From assembly GCA_035544635.1 (NCBI GenBank), contig DATKDQ010000035.1, positions 1 through 5,747 on the forward strand: DNA of 5,747 nt, in the 5' to 3' direction. Both the position numbers and the translations under genes were made by a program. Of this stretch, positions 5,385 to 5,747 are shown piece by piece (within the stretch, counting starts at the first letter, position 1; each line of letters opens with the position of its first letter). Under the pieces are notes generated by a model. It saw nothing but the letters and a program-made list of their open reading frames with translations. It had not been told where the DNA came from and searched no databases. This stretch comes from DATAFT01 sp035544635 (GTDB taxonomy: Bacteria > Acidobacteriota > Thermoanaerobaculia > Multivoradales > Multivoraceae).

Positions 5385-5747
5385 GTCAATGGGAGCGGGT
5401 GACTGCGTGCGAGTGCGGCTCGCCCGCCACAACAGGTAGAGCGCGATCGCGAGGCCCGGGAGAGCGACGGTAAAGGCCCATACCGGCAGCCTCTCCATGT
5501 CCTCGAGCACGAACGCGGCGATGGCGTTGTTCGCCGCGTGCCAGGCCATGGCCGGGAAGATCGAACCGGTCCAGATCGTGGCGAGCGCGAGGAGTGCCCC
5601 GAGGAAGGCGGTGGGTAGGAAGCGGAAGAAGGACACGTGGAAGATCCCGAACGCGACGGCGACCACGAGGACCCGCGCCCACGTGCGCTGGCCGGCGAGC
5701 CCGCTCAGAAGAGCGCCCCTGAACAGGAGCTCCTCGAAGATGGCGGG
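5382..5747 (-). CDS. CPBP-family intramembrane metalloprotease, C-terminal part
   Basis: The frame is open to the right-hand window edge, so the start is missing; 121 residues remain. All three CPBP (Rce1/CAAX-like, ABI family) motifs are present. EELLFR (visible residues 5-10) is the EExxxR motif, FGIFH (33-37) is the FxxxH motif and HAAN (70-73) is the HxxxN motif. The glutamates, histidines and asparagine form the metal-dependent active site within the membrane. Hydrophobic helices lie near 25-38, 44-63 and 86-110. The segment RFLPTAFLGALLALAT (42-57) followed by TGSIFPAMAWH (60-70) resembles CPBP domains fused to the C-terminus of ABC-2-type (NatB-like) permeases, so the full protein may be such a fusion. 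That cannot be tested here. The substrate is unknown. It ends in a hairpin and lies 134 nt upstream of the TPR-like gene on the same strand. Confidence 0.88.
   Translation of the reverse strand, partial: PAIFEELLFRGALLSGLAGQRTWARVLVVAVAFGIFHVSFFRFLPTAFLGALLALATIWTGSIFPAMAWHAANNAIAAFVLEDMERLPVWAFTVALPGLAIALYLLWRASRTRTQSPAPID

Overview
The window is a GC-rich bacterial chromosome fragment with five protein-coding genes, two of them cut by the window edges, and no RNA genes, CRISPR arrays or insertion sequences that I can see. The best taxonomic clue is the pair formed by a short PadR regulator and a roughly 900-residue duplicated FtsX/MacB-type permease with no ATPase gene beside it. This matches the ADOP (Acidobacterial duplicated orphan permease) family and its PadR partner. 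With the high GC content it suggests Acidobacteriota, perhaps a Vicinamibacteria- or Thermoanaerobaculia-like lineage. The lineage is an inference, since related permeases occur in other phyla such as Gemmatimonadota.

Layout. Positions 1-647 (minus) hold the N-terminal part of a radical SAM enzyme with a CxxxCxxC cluster motif and a leader of about 105 residues of unknown role. A divergent intergenic region (648-860) carries a strong GC hairpin and a sigma70-like promoter. The -10 box of that promoter is embedded in the palindrome TTGTA-C-TACAA, a good candidate for a PadR autoregulatory operator. The PadR gene (861-1253, plus) is followed 76 nt later by the ADOP permease (1330-4071, plus). 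A 27-codon reading frame bridges them exactly, overlapping the PadR stop and the permease start by 4 nt each.

The permease converges on a minus-strand cluster, with 13 nt between the stop codons and a small hairpin containing both stops. The cluster, read right to left, is: the C-terminal part of a CPBP (Rce1/CAAX-like) intramembrane protease (5747-5382); a gap of 134 nt with two consecutive hairpins; a membrane-anchored TPR-like protein (5247-4738); and a six-helix membrane protein of unknown function (4741-4085). The last two overlap by ATGA, so they are very probably co-translated.

How the parts may work together: PadR probably represses its own promoter and the downstream permease until a ligand releases it. 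The permease has both transmembrane and both periplasmic halves of a MacB-like transporter but no motor encoded nearby. The TPR protein and polytopic membrane protein look like one uncharacterised membrane module. Whether the CPBP protease belongs to it functionally cannot be decided from this window.
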